Below are positions 1 through 10,820 of a DNA stretch of 64,000 bases, piece after piece; the first letter of the stretch is position 1, and each line of letters begins with the position of its first letter. The DNA is taken from the NCBI GenBank assembly GCA_963720765.1, contig CAVRGS010000013.1, positions 558,001 to 622,000 of the forward strand, read 5' to 3'. The notes beneath the pieces were generated by a model. The model had not been told where the DNA came from and made no database searches. It saw only the letters and a list, made by a program, of their open reading frames with translations. This DNA comes from DASUAS01 sp963720765. GTDB lineage: Bacteria; Actinomycetota; Acidimicrobiia; IMCC26256; DASPTH01. Made by a program: the position numbers and the translations under genes.

Positions 1-485
1 TTCACCTCGTAGTTGCCGAGCAACGCGGCCGCGTTGACGAGCCCGGCCGCGTTCGGCGTGGTCACGACCAGCAGACCGCCGGGCGCGACGAGCGCATGCA
101 GGCCGTCGAGGAACGATCCCGGATCATCGAGGTGTTCGATCACCTCGCCGGCCACCACGAGGTCGGCTGGCGCGAGGCCCAGGCTCCGGACCGCTTCGAC
201 GTCGCGACAGTCGACCGCGTGCGCGGCGTAGCCGCGCCGGCGTGCGTCTTCGACGCCGGCGACGTCGAGGTCGAGGCCGACCAGCTCCGAGGCCGCGCCC
301 GCGAGGTGCTCGTGCAGCCACGCGCCGGACTGCTCGTTGAGGAGCTGGCAGCCGGCGTCGACGAAGCCGACGTGCACGACGCGACGGCGCTGCGCGAGCG
401 CGCAGAGGTAGGAGAACCGGTCGACCAGCGTGGCCGGCGGGAGCCGGTGCACCATGTCGAGCTGGGTGAAGTCGGTGTCGGTCAT
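1..485 (-). CDS. class I SAM-dependent methyltransferase, 3' end cut by window edge
   Basis: I translated this from the complement. It starts MTDTDFTQLDMVHRLP and reads without a break to the window edge. A HVGFVDAG segment (about residues 37-44) stands where motif I of a class I methyltransferase lies, GLDLDV (about 74-79) ends in the acidic motif II position, and VIEHLDDPGSFL and LVVTTPNAAG are typical of methyltransferase type 11/12 enzymes of surface-glycan clusters. The ATG overlaps the stop of the upstream deacetylase (ATGA), so it is the last visible gene of the minus-strand operon. The substrate cannot be told; a nucleotide sugar or glycan is likely from context. Confidence 0.75.
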   Translation of the reverse strand, partial: MTDTDFTQLDMVHRLPPATLVDRFSYLCALAQRRRVVHVGFVDAGCQLLNEQSGAWLHEHLAGAASELVGLDLDVAGVEDARRRGYAAHAVDCRDVEAVRSLGLAPADLVVAGEVIEHLDDPGSFLDGLHALVAPGGLLVVTTPNAAGLVNAAALLGNYEV

Positions 486-1289
486 GCGGCGGCGGGTACC
501 TCGTTCAGACGCTCGGCGAGCGGAGGACCGGCTCGACCGCGCAACATCGCCTCGATCTTGGCGAAGGTGCGGCGCCGGTTGTACCAGAGCAGCCGGCTGC
601 CGAGCCGACCGGCGTCGGGAACGACCCAGAACTCTTCGCCGGGATCGAAGTCGTACGGGTGGCAGTAGATCCAGAGCAGCTGGTCGCGCCCGACGCTCCG
701 GCGGGCCGCCGCGGACGCCGCCCCCGGGAGCGCACGCAGGTACACACCACCGAGATAGGGCAGCCCGACGCCGCCGGCGCGCACCACCGGGCACGGGAGC
801 TCGGCGAGGCCGTTGGGCCATCGGAACGGGGTGACGGGTGCGCCCGGATCGCCGAACAGCGGGCTGCGGGCCGGCAACACGCTGGACGAGTAGCTGAATC
901 CGACGTCGCCCAACACGTCGATCGCCCACTGCGACTGGGGCACGAGCGAGAACGTCGGGGCGCGGAACCCGAGCACCGGCGTGCTCGTCAGGTCCTCGAG
1001 CAACGCCTTGCCGCGCGTCGGCATCGGCCCGGAATCGGTCCGGGGTCAGTTCGGTGAGCGGCTGGTGACGCCAGCCGTGGAGACCGACCTCGTGGCCGCG
1101 GGCGGCGATCTCGCGCACGAGCTCCGGATGCTCCTCGGCGGTTTCACCGACGACGAAGAAGGTGCCGCGGACACCGCGTGCATCGAGGAACTCGAGCACC
1201 TCACGGGTGAGCGACGGGTAGCGCTCGGGTGCATCGAGCGACGGTCGGTGATCCTCGAGGTCGAGCGTGAAGGTCACGAGCGGGGCCAT
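482..1289 (-). CDS. polysaccharide deacetylase (NodB-like), one apparent frameshift
   Basis: The N-terminal part reads TFTLDLEDHRPS, GTFFVVGETAEEHP and HEVGLHGWRHQPLTELTP. These are the NodB-type carbohydrate esterase 4 motifs: the DLED acid and the HGWRH metal site. The C-terminal part has LGFRAPTFSLV and an HPYDFDP motif, as in the deacetylases of exopolysaccharide loci. The two halves lie in different frames that join near 1015-1024, where one base seems lost in a GCGCG run, so I treat it as one gene of about 268 residues. The start overlaps the stop of the GNAT gene (TGATG). The inferred role is N-deacetylation of a surface or exported polysaccharide. Confidence 0.75.
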
Positions 1290-2233
1290 CAGTACGCGTC
1301 CATGTCGAGGAACTCGAAGGTGTCCACCGTGAGCGTGTCCTGGTCGACCACGGAGGAGAGCGAGCGCAGGATGAGGTGCAGCGGCGACGGCTGCAGCTTG
1401 CGCGGTGGCTGCATCCCGCGCACGCGCACGCGTGCGTTGAACCCGGCGTAGACCGCGTACGGCGCGCGATGGAAGCGGCACGCGGCGCCGATGATCGTGT
1501 CCGCGGTGGAGGGCTCGGTGGCCGAGCCTCGCCGCAGCACCTTGAGGATCACCGCAGCGCGGACACCGAACCGGACGTCGGTCGTGGTGACCGCGAACAG
1601 GTCGTCGGTGGTGTGGATCGCGTAACGGGTGCTGGGGCAGACCAGGCGCCATCGCAGGTACTCGGTGGTGTACGAGTTGGTCCACTGCTCCACCGGGAAT
1701 TCGTCGAGTCCGGCCGTGACGTCGGCGAACCGGCTCGAGGCGAGCAGTGCTGTGTCCACGGGCTCGCTGACGACGCCGCGGCCGGTGTGCAGCGGCGGGC
1801 ACAGCTTGACCGGCAGCGGGCCTGGGGTCTTCCAGCCCATGTACTTGACCACGGCGCCAATCGACTTGTCGTTGCAGACGCCGGTCGAGAACTGCCAACC
1901 GGCTCCGGTCGCCTCCTCGTAGATCTCGGCGCCGAGCTGCTGGAAGTAGCCCTTGCGCTGCGTGCCCGAGCGCGTGACGGCGTGGAGCGAGAACGCAGCC
2001 GGCACGACGCCGTCGCGTGCCGCGGTAGCGCTGGGGGATCAGTGCGTAGTGCGCGACGCGCGACTCCGTCGTCGTCGACTGCACGTTGGATGGCCGGCCC
2101 GTAGGGGTTCTCGTCGTAGAGCCAACGGAGGTACGCGCTCGTCGACGTAGCGCGCTGCAGGCAGCTCGGCCCGCAGGAGTTCGGTGTTGCGCTCGTTGTC
2201 GATCGTGCGGTCAGGCGGGTCGGAGGCCGGCAT
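1289..2233 (-). CDS. GNAT-family acyltransferase, frameshifted N-terminal part
   Basis: The C-terminal 238 residues are in one frame. They carry the pattern of a GNAT acetyltransferase core (QRKGYFQQLGAEIYEEA, then GVCNDKSIGAVVKYMGW), meaning the acyl-CoA-binding loop and the 'N..SxGxxxxxGW' region. Upstream, RTIDNERNTELLRAELP, YLRWLYDENPYGPAIQ and ALIPQRYRG follow one another in alternating frames, with breaks near 2125, 2065 and 2020, so the real start is probably ATG 2233. This start lies inside the 3' end of the glycosyltransferase gene before it. The likely role is acylation of an amino sugar or glycan; the acceptor is unknown. Confidence 0.65.
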
Positions 2234-3660
2234 CGGCGTCGAGGCTACCGGCGGCGTCGGCGCGCTCGGGGGCGTCGAGCGTCGTGGCGGAGCCCGGTCG
2301 AGGAAGCGGCGGAGGAGCCCGTCGACCGCGATGCCACCCAACACCGTGAGCGTGAGGTCGGCGCCGACGCGGTAACGGGTGATCCCCATGGCGATGGCGA
2401 CGGTGAACGTGACCAGGACGAACATCGCGATCATCGGCGAGATGGGGATGCGTCGCCTGCGCATGATCACGAGCGCGTAGACGGCGAACGGCACGAGCGC
2501 GTAGTACATGTACGCGCCGGACCTGGCGGGGAACGTGCCGCGCCGCTCGAAGAAGATGTCGAAGTTCATGTCCTGCTCGGGTCGGAAGATGCCCCACACG
2601 CGTCCGATGCGTGCGGCGACGACGATCGGCACGCGTGACAGGTGCTCGCGCATGTAGTGGAACGCCTTGTCGCGACCTTGGGTGTCGAACACGGAGTCGT
2701 CACCGGCGTTGCGAGCATCGAGGTACGCCAGCCCCGGGACATCGGTCCCGTGGAGGATCCGTCTCTGCTCCGCGTTCTCCGGCGGCGCGTCGGCGGTGAG
2801 GCACCTCACGTCCCAGTAGCCGAGGAACTGCCCGGAGTAGGTGCCGTCGCAGTTCGACACCTGCAGGACCACGCCGTTGCCCGTGGCCAGGAAGCTCGGT
2901 TTCTCGAACTCGGTGAGGTTGCGCACCCACCACGGGAGGATCACCACCAGGCACACACCACCGATGACGAGCAGCGTCGAGCACCGTTGCCGGAACGGTG
3001 TGCGTTTGGAGAACAGGAACGGCACGCCGATCAGCGGTACGAGGAAGACGGCTTCGGGGCGGGTGAGCGCGCTGAGCCCGATGACCCCGCCGAGCAGCAC
3101 AGCGTCGGTCCACCGACGAGAGTCCCACAGGCGGTACGCGCAGAGGAGCGTCAACGCGATCATCAGCACGTACATCGACTCGGAGATCAGCATGCCGTCG
3201 TTGATCCACAGCTGCGGGTAGATCGCGGCGATGCCCGCGGCGATCAGACCCGCCCGCGGACCGGCGACGCGACGTGCCACCAGACCGACGACGACCACCG
3301 CGGCCACGCCGAGCAGGCACGATGCAGCCGGTGGGCGAGTGGCGTGTCGAACCCGAGCCACGAGTACACCGCAAGGTAGAGCGAGTACAGCGGCGGGTGC
3401 GCCGCGCTCGGCTCGAGCTGGCCGAGCGCCTTCCACGTGAAGGGGTTGATGAACCCCTTGCCCTCGGCCAGCGCGTTCGCCTGCCAGTGGTAGAAGAAGT
3501 CGTCGCCGCGCAGCGCGAAGTCGCGGCGCGCGAAGAGCACCCACGACACCCGTACGACCAGCGCCGCCAGCGCGATGCACGCGAGGCCGAGACCGAACCC
3601 GAACGATCGCCGGGTTCGTTTCGCTGTGTGCTGCTCCGGAGGCTCGACCGTGGTGGTCAA
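2211..3660 (-). CDS. PMT/ArnT-like membrane glycosyltransferase (copy 1 of 3), frameshifted
   Basis: This is a multi-spanning GT-C type glycosyltransferase of the GT39/GT83 (PMT_2) kind. The N-terminal part has a membrane segment followed by DDFFYHWQANALAEGKGFINP, with the acidic loop-1 residues, and PPLYSLYLA. Further on are INDGMLISESMYVLM, LSALTRPEAVFLVPLIG and several membrane helices ending in MRRRRIPISPMIAMF and ITRYRVGADL. A frameshift lies near 3320 and another near the stop. The start is a TTG overlapping the stop of the next paralogue (TTGA). Such enzymes move a sugar from a polyprenyl-phosphate donor to protein or glycan outside the membrane. It shares its layout and many motifs with the two upstream genes. 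Confidence 0.75.
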
Positions 3661-5059
3661 CGGCGCGTCGCGTGGCGCAGCGCGTCGTCGCGGCGGCCGC
3701 GCCACCGTTCCCAGACCACCGCCGCACCGATCGACGCGGCGAGCACGAGTGCCACTTCGGCGGGGGCGCGGTAGCGCGTGACGCCGAACGTGATCGCCGC
3801 GGCGAACGTGGCGACGACCGCGATGGCGATGAGCGGGAGGATCGGGATCCGACGCCGGCGCATGACGACGAGGCCGAACGAGCGCGAACGGCAACATCGC
3901 GTAGTACACGAACAGTGCGATCCAGCTGGGCGCGCGGCCGCGCCCTTCGATCCACCAGTCGAGCGCGGTCGTCTGCCCGGGCTTGAAGAAGCCCCAGAGG
4001 CGACCGACGCGCGCCGCGACCACGAGCGGGAGCCGCTTGAGGTGGTCTTCGGTGTACTGGATGGCCTGCTTGCGCGGTTCGATGTCGCGCTGCGACTCGT
4101 CGGCGTTCGGTGGAGGCCACGGGCCCTGGAAGCAGTTCGCGTAGTAGCCGATCAGGCGCCCGTACCAGACCTCGTCGCAGCTGCCCGCCGACACCACCGC
4201 GAACGTGCCGCTGCTCAACGTGGTGGTCTCCTCGAAGCGGGTCAGGTTGAACACGATCCACGGGCCGAGCACGAGGCCACCGACCAGGCACGCGACCACC
4301 GCCAGCTTCACCCGCCGGCGCCAGTCGGCGTTGCGGACCAGCAAGGCGAGTGGGATCACGACCAGCGGGAACAGCAGCGTGAGCTCGGTGCGGCTCAGCG
4401 CGGTGAAGCCACACGCGAGCCCGAGCCAGCGCGGCGTTGCGGACGGTGGGGGTGCGCCAGAACGCGTACGATCGCGGTGAGGGCGACCGCGGTCATGAAG
4501 ATGGTCATGGTCTCCGACAGCAACATCCCGTCGTTGATCCACATCCCCGGGTACAGCGCGGTGATGGCCGCCGCGATGAGGCCGGCGGCGTTCCCGGCGA
4601 GCCGGCGGGCGAGCAGGCCGATCACCACGATGGTGGCGGTGCCGAGGACCGATCGACGCGAGCCGGTGCGCGGTGACGCCGTCGAGACCGAGCGAGCGAC
4701 CAGAGTGCGAGGTACGACGTGTACATCGGCGGGTGGCCGGCGCTCGGGCGTTGGAGGCCGTCGAAGAACCACGGGCCGGGGTCGACGAACCATGCGCCCG
4801 TGGCGAGCGCGTTCGCCTGCCAGTGGTAGTAGAACGCGTCGCCCCAGAGCCGGTAGCCGTGGTAGCCGGGCGAGTCGGTGGTCGGACGCCACCAGAGCAC
4901 GTTCAGGACCCGCACCACGAAGCCGAGCAGGGTCAGCGCCGCGAGCCACGCGAGGAACGCGTCGACGCCGGCCGCGGGCGTGACCGCGGGCGGGTTCGCT
5001 CGGGGGTGCGTCGCTCGACGATCGGCTCGACCGGCTCGGTCGGAAGTGGTGGTGCTCAT
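3657..5059 (-). CDS. PMT/ArnT-like membrane glycosyltransferase (copy 2 of 3), frameshifted
   Basis: The pieces are in order but in different frames. They are an N-terminal membrane segment (AWLAALTLLGFVVRVLNVLW), GDAFYYHWQANALATGAWFVD, GHPPMYTSYLALWS, LLARRLAGNAAGLIAA, INDGMLLSETMTIFM, ALSRTELTLLFPLVV, EVWYGRLIGYYANCFQG and a C-terminal MRRRRIPILPLIAI helix. Breaks lie near 4680, 4450 and 3870. The ATG overlaps the stop of copy 3 (ATGA) and the stop overlaps the start of copy 1, so the three are translationally coupled. As in copy 1, the acidic loop and the 'NDGML.SE' segment suggest a polyprenyl-phosphate-sugar-dependent transferase. The acceptor is unknown. Confidence 0.73.
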
Positions 5060-6430
5060 GACGTCTCCGAGACGGCCGGCACGGGCAGCGAGTCGTCGTC
5101 GGGAGCTGGTTCGGCGCCGGGATCGGCCGGGATGGCGTCGGCGTGCGGCCGCGGTCGCGGCGACGCCACAGCGCGTCGAGCGCCACCGCGGCGAGCACCG
5201 GGAGCACGGCGTCGACCGGCGCGCGGTAGCGGGTGATGCCGAAGCTGAGCGCAACCGTGATCGTCACCGACACCGCGATCGCGATCATCGGGAAGATCGG
5301 TACCCGACGGCGGCGCATCACCACGAGCCCGCCGATGGCGAACGGCAGCAGCAGGTAGTACCCGATGAGCACGGCCCAGCTGGCGGCGTCGCCCCGCCGT
5401 TCGTAGAACGACGTTGAGGTGCACGTTCTGGGCCGGGCGGAAGACGTCCCAGACGCGACCGACGCGCGCGGCGACCACGACCGGTACCCGCGACAGGTGG
5501 TCGCCGATGTACGTTGGTCGCCTGGTGCCGAGCTCGGAGGTCGACCCGCGACTCCTCGAGGCTCGGCGGGTAGTCCTTCAGTGCGCAGCTGTCGTTCCAG
5601 TACCCGAGGAACTCGCCGTGGTAGGTCGCGTCGCAGTTCCCGTAGGCGAGCACCCAACCGAAACCGGTGCCGAGCACGGTGGGTTCGTCGAAGGTGGTGA
5701 GGTTGCGCACCACCCACGGGCCCATCACGACCAGGGCGACGAGCGCGGTTGCGCCCACGTACTTCGCGCGGTCGCGCCCGTTGACCCCGGGAACGAGGAG
5801 CAACGCGGGCAGCGCCAGCAGGACGAACAGCAGCGTGCCCTCGGACCGGGTGAGCGCGGCCGACGCCGAGCGCGGCCGCCATGCCGAGCACCGGCCCGAT
5901 CGACGGTGTCGACCAGAAGCGGTAGAGGCAGAGGAGCGCGACGACCAGGCAGAAGCAGTAGAGGGTCTCGAGCCCGAGCACCGCGTCGTTGGTCCAGAGC
6001 GCCGGGCTGGCGGCGGCGAGCACCGCGGCGATGATGCCGGCGCGGTCACCGGCGAGGCGCCGGCCGAGCAGACCCGAGCGAGGAACACGGTGGCGGTGCC
6101 GAGCAGCGCGGTGAGGATGCGCTGCGACAGCACGCTGTCGATGCCGAGCTTGGCCGGTATGGCGAGGAACACGGTGTACGCGGGCGGGTGGACGGCGGTC
6201 TCGAACACCCGGTGCGCGGGCGTGCCGACCGGCGCGAAGTACCCGAAGGGGTTGACGAACCCGACGCCGTCGGCGACCAGGCGCGCCTGCTGGTGGTAGA
6301 AGGTCTCGTCGGACAGCGCGAGCCTCGGCGTGCGGGGGTCGGCGACGGCCACGACGTACCAGATGCGCCACACTCCGGCTGCGGCGGTGATCAGCCCGAG
6401 GCGCGCCAAGAATCGCCGAGAGCCACCCAC
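5056..6430 (-). CDS. PMT/ArnT-like membrane glycosyltransferase (copy 3 of 3, promoter-proximal), frameshifted
   Basis: This is the first gene of the surface-glycan operon and starts at a GTG. The N-terminal helix and SDETFYHQQARLVADGVGFV match the acidic first loop of the PMT_2/GT83 family. They are followed by HPPAYTVFLAIPA, TRSEGTLLFVLLALPALLL, GPWVVRNLTTFDEPTVLGTG, GEFLGYWNDSCAL and a terminal MRRRRVPIFPMIAIAV helix. Breaks near 6075, 5870, 5515 and 5410 look like base-call insertions. The shared motifs with copies 1 and 2, in the same order, indicate two rounds of duplication. It is divergent from the OafA-like acyltransferase, so a promoter region should lie within 6431-6632. Confidence 0.72.
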
Positions 6431-6632
6431 CGCGCCGAACGCTAGTCAAGGGCCGGTTCCGAGCCGCTGCACTCGGACCCGCACCCGAGCCGGTCGCGGG
6501 CCCTGGTGCCCCTGGATCGCAGAGGGTCGTGACCTACGCTGGAGGGCCGGGCACCCGCCCGCCGACCGTCCTCGGGGGAGACCGCTCTGGCTCGCACGAT
6601 CCACGACGCACCGCGGGGGCCGGATCGAACGG

Positions 6633-8722
6633 GTGAGGGTCGGACCGTCCCACTCGGCCGAGACCCGCCAGTCGCTGCAGCGCGGCCCAGCGCGCGCAGT
6701 CAAGCGCGCCGCGCCGTCGCGCCACTTCGGGTATCAGCCTGCGCTCGACGGCATCCGCGCCTTCGCGGTGGCGGCCGTGCTCTTCTACCACGCAGGTCAG
6801 TCGTGGGCCGTGGGCGGATTTCTCGGCGTCGACACGTTCTTCGTCCTCAGCGGGTTCCTGATCACGACGCTGCTCGTCACGGAGTGGACCAACCGCTCGA
6901 CCATCAACCTGCTCGCGTTCTGGGCCCGGCGCGCCCGACGCCTGCTCCCTGCGCTGTTGCTGGTGATGGTCGGGATCGTCGTCTACGCCGGCGTCTTCGC
7001 CGCGCCCGGTGAGCTGTCGCGCATCCGGGGCGACTCGTACGCGTCGCTGGGGTACGTCGCGAACTGGCGCTTCATCTTCTCGGGTCAGTCGTACTTCGAC
7101 CAGTTCTCACAGCCGTCGCCACTGCGGCACATGTGGTCGTTGGCGATCGAGGAGCAGTTCTACCTGGTGTGGCCGCTGGTCGTCGCCGGACTGCTGTGGT
7201 GGCGGCGTTCGCTGCGGGTGCTGCTCGCAGCGTGCGTGGTCATGATCGCGGCGTCGGCCACGTTGATGGCGGTGCTCTACCAGCCGGGTCGCGACCCGTC
7301 GCGCGTCTACTACGGCACCGACACGCGCGCGCAGTCGTTGCTGATCGGCGCGGTCGTCGGAATCCTCGTCTTCATGCACGGGCCGTTGCGCAGCGCCGCG
7401 CGCGCGCGTCGCCATCCGCGTCGCTGCGATCGTGGGCGCGGGCTACACGCTGTGGTTGTTCTGGCGGATGTCGGAACGCACCGACGCCCTGTACCAGGGC
7501 GGTTTCCTGTTCGCGGCGCTTGCGGTGTCGGCGGTGATCGTCTCGGTGGTGCAGCCCGACCGCGGCGTGCTCGGTCGCTTCCTCTCGTTGTCGCCGTTGC
7601 GGTGGATCGGCCGCATCTCCTACGGCCTCTATCTCTGGCACTGGCCGGTGTATCTCACGCTCACGCAGACGCGCACCGGCCTCGACGGCTTCTGGTTGCT
7701 GGTGGTACGGATCGCGGTGAGCGTGGCGTTCGCCACCCTGTCCTTCTACGCGCTCGAGCGTCCGATCCGCGCCGGCACGTTCCACATCCCCAAGCCGCCA
7801 GGTGGTCGCGCTGGTCGCTGTCGTGCGCCCTCGTGGCCGCGGTGTTCGTCACCACCACGGGCGGCGGCGACTCCGTCGCGGCCAAGACCGAGCGAGCGCT
7901 GCGTCAGGACGTGGCCGCGCCGAAGGCCGAACCGCCGTCGACGGCACCGGCGGGCGACGGCGCCGGCGCGGTGCCCGCCGCGCCGCCGAAGGTCATGATC
8001 GTCGGCGACTCCGTGGCCGGCACGCTGGGGCTCGGCTACGACGACCTCGGGGCGTCGCGCGGGTCTCACCGTGTGGAACCGCGGTCGCCTCGGCTGCGGT
8101 CTGTTCTACGACGGATCGGTGTTCGAGGGCGGTGAGCTCGTCCCCGTCGATGCGGCGTGCAACTGGCGCGAGCGGTGGCCGAGCGAGCTCGCGCAGTTCC
8201 AACCCGACGTCGTGGTGATGCTGGTGGGCGCGTGGGACATCCTCGACCGCGACGTCGACGGCCACGTCGTGAAGTTCGGGAGCGTCGAGTACGACACGTC
8301 GTTCCTGCACCAGCTCGACGACGCCACGAACCTGCTCGCTTCCACCGGGCGCGAAGGTCGTCGTGCTCACCACGCCGTTCTTCTCGCGACCCGAGCTCGT
8401 CGGCCAGACCGGCCGTGAGTGGCCCGAGTACGATCCCTGGCGCGTCGATCGCATCAACTCGCTCTACCGCGACTTCCTCGCCAACCACCCCGGCCGCTAC
8501 CGGATGATCGACCTCAACCGGTTCGTGTCGCCGCAGGGCAAGTTCACCGACGAGCTGAACGGTCAGGTCATCCGCGGCGACGGCGTCCACTTCACCGAGG
8601 CGGGTTCGGCGATGGTCGTCGACTGGCTGACGCCGCAGATCAAGGAGGTCGCGGCCGGCGGCGATCCCGATCCCGTCGACGACACCGACCGCCCCGACTC
8701 GCGCGGCCTGTGGGCCAAGTAG
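6633..8722 (+). CDS. OafA/YrhL-type acyltransferase fused to SGNH hydrolase domain, frameshifted
   Basis: The N-terminal half is an acyltransferase-3 integral membrane domain: ALDGIRAFAVAAVLFYHAG, FFVLSGFLITTLL, RRLLPALLLV, HMWSLAIEEQFYLVWP and RISYGLYLWHWPVY. The C-terminal half is an extracytoplasmic SGNH/GDSL-like domain with the nucleophile block GDSVAGTLG, a VMLVGAWDI block and GDGVHFTEAGS, the Asp-x-x-His end of the triad. Frame breaks near 7395, 7805, 8055 and 8350 interrupt an otherwise co-linear protein of about 695 residues. GTG 6633 is the nearest plausible start; no ATG precedes the first motif. Such enzymes O-acetylate cell-wall or surface polysaccharide. Confidence 0.8.
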
Positions 8723-8740
8723 GGCGATGGGCGGAGTTGC

Positions 8741-9528
8741 TCAGCCGCGCGGGTTGCGCGCCACCGCGAACAGCCCGGGCGTGGTGGGCGTGATCTGGTC
8801 GGTGACGAAGAAGTGCGACTCGTCGAGGCCCGAGCCGATGCCGGTGCGTTCCGAGCCGAGGAACTTGTAGACGACGGGGAGCACTCGCTCGTAGCTCCAC
8901 ACGTACCAGCGGTACGGCACCTTGTGCCGCAGGTCGAGGGGGTCGAGCTTGAGGAGACGCTCACCGCTCGCGCGGCGCTGCGCGAAGTCGGCGTGGAGCT
9001 CGGGTGAACCCTCGAGGCCGTAGCACGGTCACGTCGTCGAAGAACAGGGCGAGCAAGCGACTCCAGCTCGTCGGCTTCGAACAACGACACGTGGAACGGG
9101 TTCTCGAAGTCGGCCGGTCGGTTGGGCGTGATGACGAGCGCGGTGCCGCCCGCGGTCGCGACGCGCGCGAGCTCGGCGGCGTGCTGCTCCGGCGCGCGGA
9201 AGTGCTCGATGATGTGCGACGAGCACACCCAGTCGATCGAACCGGCCCGGGCGGCGATGCGGGCGCCGTCCATGGCCGCGAAGCGCATCCCGCGCGGTTC
9301 CCACTCGTGGGCGGCGTCGATCGCGGTCTGCGCGTCGTAGTCGACACCGATCACCAGGCGTCCGAGCCCCGAGAGCCGCGCGGTCTGGTCGCCCACGCCG
9401 CATCCCACGTCGAGCACGGTCCCGGGGCCGATGCGATCGGCCATCTCCCGGTATCCGGCGTCGTGGAACGCGAGGAGGGAGTCGGGGGTGGCGCCCGCCA
9501 TGGGGCGCTCGCCGGTGAGCCGAGCCAT
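8741..9528 (-). CDS. class I SAM-dependent methyltransferase, frameshifted in the middle
   Basis: The SAM-binding motif VLDVGCGVGDQTARLSG is at about residues 39-55. It is followed by VIGVDYDAQTAI, VCSSHIIEHFRAPEQ and ALVITPNRPADFENPFH, the methyltransferase type 11 pattern. An extra C near 9030 throws the frame; the C-terminal part continues as VTVYGLEGSPELHADFAQRR and ends in LFAVARNPRG, giving about 262 residues. The gene converges on the OafA-like gene with only 18 bp between stops and diverges from the GT4 gene. It probably modifies a sugar or lipid-linked glycan of this region; the substrate is not readable. Confidence 0.75.
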
Positions 9529-9601
9529 CGGGTGAGGTTATGCAGCGGGCGGGGTCCGTTCCCGGACCGCGGCAGACGGCCCCACCTAGCATGCACTGCT
9601 C

Positions 9602-10820
9602 ATGACCGGTCCCGACCGCACGATCCAGGACGCACCGATCCCGGACCATGCGATCGAGGTCGCCAAGCTCGGCGACATCGCCGCCGAGGCCGGCCTGCAC
9701 CGGGTGAGCATGCTCGCGTGGCGCGACCTCGACGATCCCGAGGCCGGCGGTTCGGAGCTGCACGCCTCGAACATCGCCAAGCTGTGGGCCGAAGCGGGCA
9801 TCGAGGTGAACATCCGGACGTCGTACGCGGCCGGGCACCCGCAGGTGTCGTGGCGCGACGGCTACCGCGTGATCCGCAAGGCCGGTCGGTACCTCGTGTT
9901 CCCGCGTGCCGCGTTCAGCGAGATGATGGGCTGGCACGGTGGCCGCGACGGTCTGGTCGAGATCTGGAACGGCATGCCGTTCTTCTCACCGCTGTGGTCG
10001 CGCACCGCGCACGTCACGTGGCTGCACCACGTGCACGCGGAGATGTGGCAGATGACGCTGCCGCCGCGGCTCGCCGCGTTCGGCAACTTCGTCGAGTCGA
10101 AGGTGGCGCCACCCATCTACCACCGCACGTCGATGGTCACGTTGTCCGAGTCGAGCAAGCGCGAGATGGTGCACGACCTCGGATTCCGGGCCGATCGGGT
10201 GAGCGTGGTCGCGCCGGGCATCGACCCGCACTACGTGCCCGGTGGCTCGAAGTCGCCGACGCCGCTGGTCGTGGCGGTCGGGCGCTTGGTGCCGGTGAAG
10301 CAGTTCGACGTGCTCGTCGACGCGCTCGTCGGGCTCAAGGCCGACCATCCGGCGCTCGAGGCGGTCATCGTCGGCGAGGGCTACAACCGCGAAGACCTCG
10401 AGGCGCAGATCCACGCCGCCCGTGCGGAGTCGTGGATCAGCCTGCCGGGCAGGGTCGACGAGGCCACCAAGGTCGACCTCTACCAGCGAGCGTGGGTGCT
10501 CTCGAGCGCGTCGGCGCGCGAGGGGTGGGGGATGACGATCACCGAGGCGGCCGCGTGCGGCACGCCCGCGGTGGTGAGCGACGTCGCCGGCCACGCCGAC
10601 GCGGTCGTCGACGGCGACACCGGCATCCTCTGTCGCGGGGGCGACGCCCTGCGCGTCGGTCTCGACCGGATCCTGCGCGACCGCGATCTGCGCACCCGCA
10701 TGAGTCGAGTCGGCGCGCACGCACGCGGCGCGCTTCACCTGGGAAGCGACCGCACGGGGCACGCTCGAAGTGCTCGCGGCGGCGGCCATCGCACGTCGGC
10801 GCGGGCAAGGCGGCCGATGA
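9602..10820 (+). CDS. GT4-family glycosyltransferase (GT-B), frameshift near the 3' end
   Basis: The N-terminal Rossmann fold includes SMLAWRDLDDPEAGGSELHA, typical of GT4 enzymes that bind the acceptor there. The C-terminal half has VVAVGRLVPVKQFDVLVDAL, AVIVGEGYNREDLEAQI and the donor-binding SAREGWGMTITEAAACGTPA with the E(x7)E glutamates. An inserted A near 10725 shifts the last 30 residues, which then read FTWEATARGTLEVLAAAA. The corrected stop overlaps the start of the MBL gene (ATGA), so the pair is translationally coupled. It transfers a nucleotide-activated sugar; the sugar and acceptor are unknown. Confidence 0.82.

Noticed and set aside
2039..4414. A 791-codon single protein covering glycosyltransferase and GNAT
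   Set aside because: It mixes frames of two glycosyltransferases and the GNAT start; family lengths and overlaps fit separate genes.
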